Shown here: in pieces, positions 27,181 through 38,500 of the stretch
How positions within the stretch are numbered: position 1 is the first letter of the stretch
How the letters are laid out: every line of letters begins with the position of its first letter
DNA from: Heterodera schachtii
Taxonomy: Eukaryota > Nematoda > Chromadorea > Rhabditida > Heteroderidae
Reading direction: 5' to 3'
DNA length: 64,000 nt
Assembly (NCBI GenBank): GCA_023374025.1
Contig: SIJG01000038.1
Coordinates: 698,452 to 762,451, forward strand
Translations under genes and position numbers: made by a program
The notes under the pieces: generated by a model
What the model saw: only the letters and a program-made list of their open reading frames with translations
What the model was told of the DNA's origin: nothing
The model's database searches: none

Positions 27181-28314
27181 TCAAATTAGTTTTCCTGTCA
27201 GTAAATAGCCCTGTAATAAGTTTAATTTTTAGGTGTGGCCCTATTTATTTTAACAAACCTAACATGTCATTTTTATTAAATTTAAATTCTTATTCAATAA
27301 TAATAAAAAAAAATTTAAAGAAAATTGAAGTATATTTTCCATAACAGCGTCAGAAATTTTGTGATTTTTAAGAATCTGGGGTGTACTATTTTTTAGGTAA
27401 ATTTACGATTATTTTCCTAATTTTTTTATTAATCACACTTATTTATGACTAGCTTGTTTTAATGTTTTAATTACTCTTATTACGATTATTTTGCTAATAT
27501 TTTATTAATTACTCTTATACAATTATTTTGTGTTAATTATTTAATTCTTCCCATCTAACGCTTTAACTAGTTATTTAGTTATTGACTTAATATTGATTTT
27601 ATTTTTTATTATTATTAATTACTTTTATTTTTTGCGTATTATTGTAGCATTTTTAAAATTAATAAAATTTTTTGTTTCAAATTTTCACTTTTTATTTTTT
27701 TAAATTTCCTTTTATTTTTTTCTAGCAATAAATAATTTTTTTTAATTTTTTTTAAATTCCCATAACCAATTTTGAACAAGAAAAAGCCATTTCCTGAGTC
27801 TTGAATCGATTAATTTTTTAGTTTTGTTTTCATTTAAATAAATTATGATTTAGTTTTTCTTTCTGTCCAATTTGTATCACAAATGAAACACGGGCATTTA
27901 ATATATAAAATTTTATTATAAAATTATATATATCAATAATTCTACTATTAATATCTTTTTTTATTACACTAAATAATATATTTTATTTGTTTTTTCAATA
28001 ATAAAATTTTACCAATTTTTTTTCTATAGTAAAATGTTTATTTATTTTTAATTAAAACATTTATCTGCTTCATGCTTTTTTGTTCCATTAACCTAATCCC
28101 TTATTAATTGATTAATAATTTATTATCAGAGAAAATTAATTTTTTTAAAAAACATTTTTGAATAGAAAAATTAACATATAAAATTTATAAAATTGCTCAA
28201 ATACAACCAAAATAAAAATTTTATAATTCAATAAATTATTATTAAATTTTTTACAAAAGTACAAAAAGTTATGTATACAAAATTTCAAAAGACTTAAATT
28301 ATAATTTAGTGGCC

Positions 28315-29324
28315 ATAAGTTTTTTGAATCTCATTAAATTTTTTCAAATATTAATGTTATTATTTAAAGGGTTTCAAACATAAAAAGAAAATTTGATTTA
28401 ATTGCTTCAGAAAAGAGTTATAAAAGCCTGTTGATTGATTATTTGTATTTGTAATTTTGTCTTGCTGCTTTTATTCTCATTAGCTTTATATTATACTGTA
28501 AAAAAAATAATTTTAATAAAATAATTTAAGTAATATTAATTTGTGTATAAAGGGAAAAAAGATAGAGTTTATATAAAGGAAAAAAGATAAATAATTCATA
28601 TTCAAGATCTAAAAACATACGTCAAAATTAAGGAAAACAGTTCAAAATAAGTACAATTATTGCATTATCATGAAATTATTATATTAACGAAAAGAACCAC
28701 AGACAGACAGGATCAATAGAAAACCGGATCACCAAGTATTATAAATTTTATTGTTATAATTTACATGGTTTTTATTTTTCACATTAAGTAATCAAAAAAA
28801 CAATAATTGATGATAAAAATATCTTAAATAAAAATCATTTTATACACAAATAAACTTTCAAACTATCAATCAGTTAAAATGATATAGTTATATTTTCCTA
28901 TAAAAAATTAAGCAAATTTGTAAAAAATGAAAAATAAAATCAAAGAAAGTTATTTCATTATTTTTCTATAAATAAGTATAAAAATATTTAATCGGCGTTG
29001 TAATAAAAATCAATAGGAAAGAAATAAAAAAGAAAAACGGAGAAATTATTTAATGATGTTCGAATAAAATGCTTTCCATATTTTACGTGAGTAAAAAGAT
29101 TAAAGTGTTTTAATAAGAAAAAAATAATAATTTATTTAATACAAATATGAATATATAAAAATCAAATCGTTTTTCTTCTGAGATTCAAAAGATATAATTT
29201 TGTTCGTACCTTAACTATATTCGACTTGACTCCGCTTAATTGTAGCATAAAATCTTTATGAGTATTACCGCGGCAATCGCAAAAATTGTCCCTATATTTA
29301 GTTATTATTTCGAAATTTTTTTTT
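28315..29324 (+). repeat. Left arm of a 1-kb near-perfect inverted repeat
   Basis: Identical by eye, except for about 1 bp of indel, to the reverse complement of 30216-31224, for example GTATTACCGCGGCAATCGC at 29262 versus its complement at 30258. The identity ends abruptly at ATAAGTTTTTTG on the outside and in a T/A run on the inside. The arm has no recognised gene. I saw no target duplication at the outer ends. Confidence 0.9.
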
Positions 29325-30215
29325 TTTAGGTTCTTCAATTAAATTCAAAAATACAATACCGAGAAATAAATATAATAAAACATTAAATGGGACAAAGCAA
29401 TAAATGTATGCAAAATGGATGAACAAGAACATGTGAAAATAAATCCAAATACATGAAATTTGACGAAAATTTATAAAATTTCTTATGATAATATAATATA
29501 CATTTTGAAAAAAAAATATAAACAAGCTTATAAAACAAAATTGAATTTATAATAAACGAATTTATATTTTAATATACAATGCAAAATTTATTATAAAAAC
29601 CGAAAGTAATTCATCTTCTTGAAGGAATCAAATTAAATTTTCAATTATAAAAAAATAGCTCTCATTAAATAGATTCCTAAAACAAAAAAGAATAAGGACC
29701 CAATTAATATAACCAATAATTTAATCCAAATAAAAAATAATAATATGTACTCGTGACAAAAAAAATATATAAGGATTGAATAAAATTCGTACAAAACAGA
29801 AAAGCTCGGATTAAGCATCTATAATTTAATATTTTATAAAGTTTTAATACATTAAAATAATTTAACTTTTCCATGTTAATGTAAATATCTTTTAGCTCTT
29901 TTATGAAAAATGAATAATTCAAAAATATTCGAAAATGAATTCACGAAATTTAATTTTTGCGGTATACGCCTACATGATATAAAAAAGGTTAAAAATGATA
30001 TCGCTATCTAATAATGCTAATACTCGATTTATCCAATAATGGTCCTGAAGCATAAAAAATATTAATAAACATGATTCGAACGAAAATATTTAGACAAAAT
30101 GATACAAAAATTAAATTAAAAAGAATAAAACTTGCCCTTTTTCAAATTAAGAAAATTAAAATAAATATTGTAGCCATACTCAAGACTAAAAAACATTGCA
30201 TTTCACAAGAATAAT
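29325..30215. other. Spacer between the inverted arms
   Basis: About 890 bp of A-rich DNA with no inverted symmetry and no frame that looks like protein. I see nothing else in it. Confidence 0.8.
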
Positions 30216-31224
30216 AAAAAAAAATTTCGAAATAATAACTAAATATAGGGACAATTTTTGCGATTGCCGCGGTAATACTCATAAAGATTTTATGCTACAA
30301 TTAAGCGGAGTCAAGTCGAATATAGTTAAGGTACGAACAAAATTATATCTTTTGAATCTCAGAAGAAAAACGATTTGATTTTTATATATTCATATTTGTA
30401 TTAAATAAATTATTATTTTTTTCTTATTAAAACACTTTAATCTTTTTACTCACGTAAAATATGGAAAGCATTTTATTCGAACATCATTAAATAATTTCTC
30501 CGTTTTTCTTTTTTATTTCTTTCCTATTGATTTTTATTACAACGCCGATTAAATATTTTTATACTTATTTATAGAAAAATAATGAAATAACTTTCTTTGA
30601 TTTTATTTTTCATTTTTTACAAATTTGCTTAATTTTTTATAGGAAAATATAACTATATCATTTTAACTGATTGATAGTTTGAAAGTTTATTTGTGTATAA
30701 AATGATTTTTATTTAAGATATTTTTATCATCAATTATTGTTTTTTTGATTACTTAATGTGAAAAATAAAAACCATGTAAATTATAACAATAAAATTTATA
30801 ATACTTGGTGATCCGGTTTTCTATTGATCCTGTCTGTCTGTGGTTCTTTTCGTTAATATAATAATTTCATGATAATGCAATAATTGTACTTATTTTGAAC
30901 TGTTTTCCTTAATTTTGACGTATGTTTTTAGATCTTGAATATGAATTATTTATCTTTTTTCCTTTATATAAACTCTATCTTTTTTCCCTTTATACACAAA
31001 TTAATATTACTTAAATTATTTTATTAAAATTATTTTTTTACAGTATAATATAAAGCTAATGAGAATAAAAGCAGCAAGACAAAATTACAAATACAAATAA
31101 TCAATCAACAGGCTTTTATAACTCTTTTCTGAAGCAATTAAATCAAATTTTCTTTTTATGTTTGAAACCCTTTAAATAATAACATTAATATTTGAAAAAA
31201 TTTAATGAGATTCAAAAAACTTAT
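30216..31224 (-). repeat. Right arm of the 1-kb inverted repeat
   Basis: Reverse-complement partner of 28315-29324. Near its inner end (30240-30330, plus strand) is a GC-richer frame containing DNFCDCRGNTHKDF and LQLSGVKSNIVK, followed by AAG/GTACGA, which could be a splice donor. The same frame is present in the left arm on the minus strand. The product is not recognised. Confidence 0.9.
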
Positions 31225-31868
31225 TCAAAAAGTTTATAATAATAAAGAAAAGCATTAATGATTTCGCTAAAAGTTGCAATGATTAGTTAAAATAAACTAC
31301 ACGCAATAATGAATTTGACATCTTATAAGAGAGACTGAAATAAAAAATAAGGTATCGAAATGACGAAGTTTAGAACTAAATGCTCATTTAAATTAATAAA
31401 TTAATTTTGATTCATTTAAATTTTTAAACTTTTAAATAAATGCTTAAAGCTGTTTTTTATGAGCGAAAAGCACAGCGGATTGTATAGAACATTTTAAAAT
31501 ATTAATAGGCTCAGATTACTTACTTCCGATATGATGAAATTGTTTAAAGTAGTAATTGAAAATAATGTACAAATATTATATTATATTATTCAAATCATAA
31601 TAAAACAAATTTTCAATGATATTCATATCTAAATTATTTAAGAATTGACTTCTATTATTTATTGATTGTAAATTAATATGTAAAGCATGTAATTTCGTTT
31701 ATGCACTAACTAAAAATTGATTTATTATTCACGTAAAAATCTACTAAAAATCCAACGACTCAAATGAAATAAATGATAATATCATAAAATAATGAATGGA
31801 CTTTAATAAAAATAAATTAACTAAATGTAGAAAAGGAATTTTAATTAATATCCAAAATTAATTAAAGT

Positions 31869-32260
31869 GATGCGCGACCGCGGGATTTTTCTATGCGCGC
31901 CCCACCCCTGATCAGCACCGCCGGTTCGCAAAAGCTTATTTGTTCTTAAAAATTTGACTCAAAATCGCGCAAAAATTGGTCATTTTTGGTGAAAATCTGT
32001 GGGCAAAATGAACTCAAATTTTCAAAAAAATTCTCCCGGCGGCGCCTATCAGCACCACGGCCCTAAAATTGATAGCATTTTGATCAAATAAATTGTAAAA
32101 ATTTACTGATTTGAAAAATGTTGCTAATTGTTATTATTTTAGACCCTAAAATCTTATTTTACGGCCTTGATGTTCATATTTTTAAAATTAATTAACGATC
32201 GGTACCATGGTTTTGAAGGGCCAGCGGTGCCGATAGGCGCCGCCGCAAAATTTTTCGTAA
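31869..32260. repeat. GC-rich patch with inverted motif CGGCGCCTATCrGCACC
   Basis: CGGCGGCGCCTATCAGCACC at 32038 is matched by its complement GGTGCCGATAGGCGCCGCCG at 32226, about 150 bp away. A related copy (CCTGATCAGCACCGCCGG) is at 31908, preceded by GCGCGACCGCGGG and GCGCGCCCC. This could be the end structure of a transposon or a set of stem-loops. No gene seen. Confidence 0.5.
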
Positions 32261-32359
32261 TTTTTAATGAATTTTATTAAGAAAATTTGTTCAAAATCTC
32301 AAAAATTTTCAATATTTCCCGCCTTCGTGGATGAATTAACTTTTAAATTTTTAAAACGC

Positions 32360-32520
32360 TCGGAGTCCCCAATCCCCCGAAATAGTGTCGGGGGGCAAAA
32401 AGTCGGGGGTCGGGGACCTCGGGGGATGACATGTCGGGGGTCGGGTCGGGGAATTGGTCCAAAAAACGTCACGGGTCGGGTCGGGGGCCGGGGGGCTCGG
32501 GGTCGGGGCTTAACCCTAGT
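32360..32520 (+). repeat. GGGTCGGGG-rich simple repeat ending TTAACCCTAG
   Basis: Clusters of GTCGGGGG, GGGTCGGGTCGGGG and GGGGCTCGGGG stand out strongly from the flanks. The right end CTTAACCCTAGT resembles the CCCTA ends of other elements here and abuts a MITE relic, suggesting a nested or composite insertion. Open frames on both strands across it are compositional. Confidence 0.6.
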
Positions 32521-32523
32521 CGA

Positions 32524-32653
32524 AATATGGACTAATAACACAAAAATGGAGAAATATGGATTTATTCCCAAAAACCCCCAAAATATGGATTTACATGGAC
32601 TAAAAACCTTCACCAAATCAAAAAATTTTAATGCAGAAATGCTATTTTTGAGC
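32524..32653 (+). repeat. Fragment of the 37360-37984 MITE family
   Basis: AATATGGACTAA, AAATATGGATTTATTCCCA and AACCTTCACCAAATCAAAAA, through GCAGAAATGCTATTTTTGAG, match 37765-37920 closely, without either terminal repeat. Confidence 0.75.
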
Positions 32654-33039
32654 CTTAAAAGAGAAAAATAAATTTAAGAATTGAATTTAAAAATTTTTTT
32701 AAAATTAAAAATTATAAAATTAATTTGAATTAAAAATTATACCTTAAAATGGGCCTATAATAAAAAAAAGTGACGCTAGTTTCGATGTTAATTATTTAAT
32801 TTAGAAAAAAGATTTCAAAATAATAAATAGAATTAATAAAAATTCTAACCATATATTTTTATGATCTCGGATTGGTTAATTTTAATACATATTTTAAATT
32901 AAAATTAAAATTTAAGTTTCTATTAAAAATTACTATTTAACCCTGGCAAAAAGCCTTAATCAATAAAAAAACATTCTTCACAATTAAAGCAAAATAAATA
33001 TAATACTAAAAAAGTGAACTAAAAATTAAAATTCTTCAC

Positions 33040-33102
33040 CGCTTCAGAAATGAATTTCAATTGGATCATGACTTGGCTCCGCATACAAGACGAGAGATTA
33101 TC
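33040..33102 (-). other. Candidate exon island
   Basis: Minus strand, acceptor ATCAAAAAACAG, 21 codons (DNLSSCMRSQVMIQLKFISE...), donor GTGAAG like the GTGAAT donors seen in the hAT and macro-OTU genes. Located 460 bp past the hAT relic, so it could belong to it, but I see no hAT motif. Confidence 0.25.
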
Positions 33103-33360
33103 CTGTTTTTTGATATAGATTAAAGAAAAATTTAAATTAATTTTTTTATTAAATAAATAAAAGTAATAATAATTAAAATATTTGATTATTAGCAATAATG
33201 AGAAAAATGAATAGTAAAAAGGAACTAATAAAAAAATGTAGTAAATCTATTATTACAAAAAAAAAATTAGGAAAATATATGTGTTTTATTATATAGAACT
33301 TATCATCGACATCATATTGAGGAATTAAAGAAAAGCAAATTGTTATAGGAAATAATAATA

Positions 33361-33500
33361 CGTATCCAACAGGGCTATTGCAAAGGGAAAAATAAAAAGC
33401 GAAAGGCGAAAAAAGAGAAGCTAAAATAAAAAGCGAAAAGGCGAAAGCCAAATGCCTAAAAAAGCGAAAAAGCGAAAAGGCGAAAAAAGCGAAATTTTTT
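33361..33500 (+). repeat. Low-complexity AGCGAAAA/GGCGAAAA repeat
   Basis: About a dozen purine-rich units of (A/G)GCGAAA with 2-6 extra A. It lies directly past the truncated 3' end of the hAT relic, where slippage may have replaced the rest. Confidence 0.7.
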
Positions 33501-33563
33501 TCAAAAAATTATTCATAATTGAAATCATAAATTTGAATATTGTGCTGCAAAAACAATAACATT

Positions 33564-35357
33564 TCAGCATTTTGCTGGGTTTTCTCCTGACCAATAACTA
33601 TATGGGTCGGAATCCATTGAACTTTTTTTAGTGCGCAAATATTCATTGACTTCAACCTGAAATTTAACAATTATATTTGAATGAATGTAATTTACTTCCG
33701 CTTTTTGGCGATAATTCAATTCTTCGGGACTTGATAAAGGTCGGGTGAAAGCATTATGTCCGCTTCCTAAGGCAATATCTTGTTCACATTGTAAAAAAAG
33801 GTCGTGAAATTCATTTGTTCCTTGTGATTCAGTTAAAGTTTGGGTATCTTCACATAAATCTGTTCCAATGCGATCCTGGTAAAGGTAAAATACAATAAGT
33901 TCGTCCAAAATAACTTATATTACGTTTTGACTATTTTCAGCTTCAAATGTTAGCCAATGTTTGTATTCATTATGCCTTTCTGGGTCCAAAAACGAGAGCT
34001 TAAATCTGGGTCCAAAAAGTTGAAAACAAATCACTCTGAACAATTGAATAACGGCGGAAATTAGGGTGTCACGCTTTTGCAAATCATTTGTAGTTGAATG
34101 AATTGGGCCGAGGACCTAGACAATAAATTTAAGAAATTTTGAAATTTAATCACTTTTTTCAAAATTGAAATTGTCGTCCAATCATCAGTTGAAAACACCG
34201 GAAGGGTCGGTTCTTGGTAACTAAGCAAATTTATTGCCTGGCGATTTAGAAAAAACGGTCAAGCATTTCGAATGTAGATGACAAATTTTTTGACCCGTTC
34301 AAGCAAATTTTAATTGATTCGTCATCATTCAATTTTCGAATTCCATCCCAAATCGCCTGAAAGTATTGTTAATTTATCCTAAATATGTAAATCGATTACC
34401 AAATTACATTTGTGTGTAAAACAGTCACTTGATTTTAGGCCAAAATCACCGCAAAATTTAATCATCAATTCCGCTGCGTCCCGCAATACGAGAAAAATTT
34501 TATTTTTTTCAATACAAGATTCCGCCAGGTCATTTGTGAACAATTCTTTGAGAATATTTGCAGTATTACGGCCTTAATTCAACATTTATTGTGGATGAAA
34601 TTTGTATTTTCACCTTTAATCGGCTTAGCAGCTAACACAACAAATTTTGGTCGGCTTTTGTAAATAAAATGGCATTTAACCAACAGAAGAGAATGTGCCG
34701 CATCTTTCGAAGTCCAACAATCCGTTGTAAATGACATAAAGTCGGTATTGGCAATTTCTTGTCTGATGAGATCTATAAAAAAAAGATAGTTCATGTTTAT
34801 TTTAACGGAAACAACTTTATTTTTTCAACGGTCGGTATCAATTTTTTTTTGAAAAAAATACCGCCCCGGCATTTTGTATTTGGGCTGAAGTTCGGAAATC
34901 AGGCATTTGAAGCCAATATTTTCAACAATTGATTTATTATTTTATACATATTTACTTTTTGCTCTTAATGAGTGCACAATATCCGATTTTGAACGTTTCG
35001 AGGCCATTTCCGTCTCACCATCAAATACCAATGTGTCCTCACTATCCGTAATTTGTAATGATTGGGAACATGATGGGGCGGATGATGAAAAAGCTCTAAA
35101 GCAAACAATAATAGACGAATTTGAAAGTCTCAAAAAATTCACCTTTTAATGCTTAACTGTTCTGATGATTGACTCCTCTTTTGTTTTTTCATAAATTCTT
35201 TATGCAATTCCGGGTGATTGTAAGATAAATGTGAGATTAAAGATGTCGTTGGTGATCGCGGAGGAAAATCCTTTTTATAATTACATGATTTGCAGAAAGC
35301 AACCCGCCCAGAAAGTTTGAAGAAATTCCAAATTAAAGACATTTCATAAAAAAGCAT
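33564..35357 (-). pseudogene. Decayed hAT-superfamily transposase with BED finger
   Basis: From the 5' end: a BED zinc finger at 35357-35143 (SLIWNFF, CKSC, then HLSYNHPEL), a 47-nt intron (35096-35142) and a Ser-rich linker. After an in-frame TAA (34942-34944) the same frame resumes with SIVENIGFKCLI and PKYKMPGR. A 57-nt intron or TGA stop follows (34773-34829), then the catalytic-domain block FMSFTTDCWTSKDAAHSLL and VLAAKPIKG. After a frame change from 34573 come FLVLRDAAELM and CFTHKCNL, a 43-nt intron (34357-34399), then STFEMLDRF, broken by another shift before RQAINLL. The C-terminal dimerisation region is at 33870-33564, with a 39-nt intron (33657-33695) before EVNEYLR and DPYSYW; the domain's end is missing. 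The active element would move DNA by cut-and-paste; this copy has stops, shifts and a truncated end. I found no terminal repeats around it. Confidence 0.8.
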
Positions 35358-37351
35358 AAAAGATAAATTCTATAGATTTCCTCCTTTAATGTTTATATAA
35401 CTTATTTATTTTAAAAACCCAATCTTACAGTAATTAATGTTATAAGCGAAAACTGGAAAGCATACAAAAATATAAGGAACATAACCTAAATGGATAAAAT
35501 AATCAAAACAGTTTAAATGGAAAGCTAATATTAAGGGATTGTCATTTGCGGAAAATTTCTGATTCAACAACCACTCGTTTTTACAAATAAATCAATAAAA
35601 ATTATTCCAAATCATATTAAATTAATGATAGGTAATAAAATGTAAATATAGTTGATTATGCATTTTACTATTTTGAGAAATTATAAAATATTTAATAAAA
35701 TAAAAATATCTAGTTGAGAAAAATATCAAAACAATTAATAGAACATTATAAATTTAAAAATGAAAAAAATGAGAAAATAAAGAACAAATTTTCAAAACGC
35801 TATTATTAAGAAATAAAATTTTTACTAAAAAGTAATCACCAAAAATCATTTGTGGTAGTAAAATTTATTGCATTTAATTTAAAAACAGTTACAGTTAAGT
35901 AGATTTATAAACACATACTTTGAGATAAAATTAGTCATTTCTAGTTTCAATTGTTTTTAGCAGAGATAACTCTTTAAAATATTATTTCATGCTCCAAAAT
36001 GAGAATTAAGTGCGAATTTTCAAGGTAGTTTTTTAATTTATTTTCTTTTTTTTTGCTTTTCTTAATTGTTTATATCGGAAGAAAAAATTTAGAAAGGAAT
36101 TATAGGAATAAAAATATGTATTTTTCTTTAATGAAAGATATTTTAAAATATATATCTTTAATGTTACACTTTCAGTTAATTTAAATTTTAGAAATAATAA
36201 ATTGACGATTTGCTTTCGATAATTTTTAGTTAATCCTTTTTTCATGATCAAAAGCAGAAGATTACAGTCCGATGTGGTGCACACGTTAAGCGAATTCCAT
36301 AAAGATTTGATTAAATTTCAGAGTGATTCAAATTTTCGTTCGATAATTTTTATACTTACTTTATTTGCGTGTAGAAATAAAAAAAATAAGTTATTGCAAA
36401 TTATTTCTGAGTTAAAATGTTTTGCAAGTATAAATCAATTTAATTTTTAAGTATTGAACCGGAAATGCTATTAAGATAATAAAAAATATTGTTTTATGAA
36501 AAGCTTACCAAAGCATATCTAATTAACAACGAAAAAAATAAAAGTTAAATTACAACTAAAAAGCATAAATAAAAATTAATTTAAAAATGATTATTTAAAT
36601 TAATCTATATTAAAAATTACAAATTTAAACAAAATTGTTGATTAACGACAATTAAAAATTTGAATACATATTGGTAAACTAACCAATTAAGTGTCCATTG
36701 CATTGTAATAGATAAGAGTTTAAATTGTTTTGTTATATTTTATTTATTTATTATTAATTTATGATATATTTTTATTTTTGATGAAAAAATAAAATTTATT
36801 TAGTATAAATAATTTTATAGTTGTATATTTTTTAGAACAACTGTTAAAAATTTATTTTTAATTTTTTACTTATTTCATAATCATCTTTATATTAAAGTGA
36901 AATTTTTTTTCTCAAAGGCTTTATATTTGGCTGTTCTTTTTAAATCGATTTTATCGTTTATAAAAATATCTCAGTTATACTACTTTTATTATTTAATAAT
37001 TAAAAATTTTCAATTGCAAAAATACCCTCCCCTGATATTATTCTTTTGATTATCCATTTTATATTTTAAGATGAATGATTATGCTTATATTGTAAGCTAA
37101 ATTTTTACTTTAATAATTCGAAAAAATTTTACCTTTATTTAATAAATTCACTAAAGAGGTTAGCTATATTTTTCCTTCGATAGCCTGCCTGTTAAATTTT
37201 AAATAGAAATTTCTTCAAAAATTACTCATTTTTTCCTGTTTCATTATTATTATATTTTTAAAGATATTGTTTTTGAATGATTTGGGGTTAACGTTAATAA
37301 TCTTTATTTTATTAATTTATTATTTTCAAATATTTATGCTCAATTTCGTTA
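35358..37351. other. AT-rich stretch, one weak open frame
   Basis: At 36244-36345 (plus) an ATG opens MIKSRRLQSDVVHTLSEFHK, GC-richer than its surroundings and extending into AT-rich sequence. Unrecognised. The remainder shows nothing. Confidence 0.4.
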
Positions 37352-37359
37352 GTTATTGC

Positions 37360-37984
37360 TAGGGTTATAAATTATATGGACTAAAAACGCCAAATATGGA
37401 CATAAAATATGGACTAAAAAAGCCCGAAATATGGACTAAAAACCTCAAAATGGCCAAATATGGACCAAAATATGGACTAAAAAATGCCAAAATATATCTT
37501 TTAAACCATAAAAAATTCCGAAAATGTATTTATATTCAATATTTGTTAAAACAGACTTAAAAATACACTAAAAACAGCCAAAAATGGGTTTAACATTTAA
37601 AAAATGCCGATTTTTATTAAATTCTAGCTTCACAATTCCGAAATTTCGAAAAAATACTTTTTTTTTTGGGGGGTGTATTTTTAAAAACTTACAAAAAAGT
37701 CGATCTTTAGGGGTGTATTTTTTGTTTTTTTTGCATTTTTCTTATGAAAATTTGCCAAAAATGGCCAAAATATGGACTAAAAACGCAAAAATGGCGAAAT
37801 ATGGATTTATTCCCAAACCCCCAAAATATGGATTTATATGGACTAAAAACCTTCACTGGATTTATATGGACTAAAAACCTTCACCAAATCAAAAAATTTT
37901 AACGCAGAAATGCTATTTTTGAGCCCCTTTCTTCATAGCATATGAGCAGAAAAAATATGTTAATCCATATAATTTATAACCCTA
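37360..37984. mobile_element. MITE with hAT-type 8-bp target duplication
   Basis: Terminal inverted repeats TAGGGTTATAAATTATATGG start at 37360 and, inverted, end at 37984 (21 bp perfect, then one mismatch). They are flanked by exact copies of GTTATTGC at 37352-37359 and 37985-37992. An 8-bp duplication with a TAGGG end is typical of hAT. Next to the left end is an array of ATATGGACTAAAAA-type units, with another array near 37765-37875. It has no credible transposase, so it depends on one supplied elsewhere, perhaps a relative of the relic at 33564-35357. Confidence 0.9.
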
Positions 37985-37992
37985 GTTATTGC

Positions 37993-38500
37993 TTTCATTT
38001 TAATAGTAAATTAAATAAAATATTGACATTGTTTCCTTTTCAGTCCCCTTTATAATTTCCAATTTTTATTTTATGCGCTTATTACGGATTTTGAGTGTTT
38101 AATTCCTTTAATTTAAAATATTTATTTTTTCGGTATTATTTTTTAAAATAAACAGCGTTTTCTTTTTGTAGATAATTTGTATGGGTTTTGAAATAATGAC
38201 TTTTTTAGGTACATTTATTTATGTTATATTATATATGTTTTTTAGTTTTTTGAATTTTTTCCCGTGGTAATAGATTTTGTATGTTGGTAGTAAATAAATA
38301 AGCGAATTATTTATCATTTAAAATTTTACAATTATAAATTGTTGTCATACAAATGTTCGTGTTTAAGGGATGAAAAATTTTTATAAGAGAGTATCCAGGT
38401 TAATATATTACAGATTTTATTGATAACATAAATAAAATGATACTTATATACATTTTTAAACAATGACCTAATTTTCACTTTTGTCTAAAATTTTTAGACA
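37993..38500. other. T-rich flank of the satellite array
   Basis: After GTTTCCTTTTCAG at 38043 a short plus frame (PLYNFQFLFYALITDFE) is open, with only a weak GTGTTT donor. The array begins abruptly at about 38497. Confidence 0.4.

Noticed and set aside
28315..31224. A transposon with 1-kb terminal repeats.
   Set aside because: No target duplication, no typical terminal sequence and no transposase in the spacer. Kept only as an inverted repeat of unknown origin.
32299..32671. Overlapping Gly/Arg- or Pro/Arg-rich proteins on both strands.
   Set aside because: They run through the GGGTCGGGG array and a MITE fragment. The composition explains the openness.
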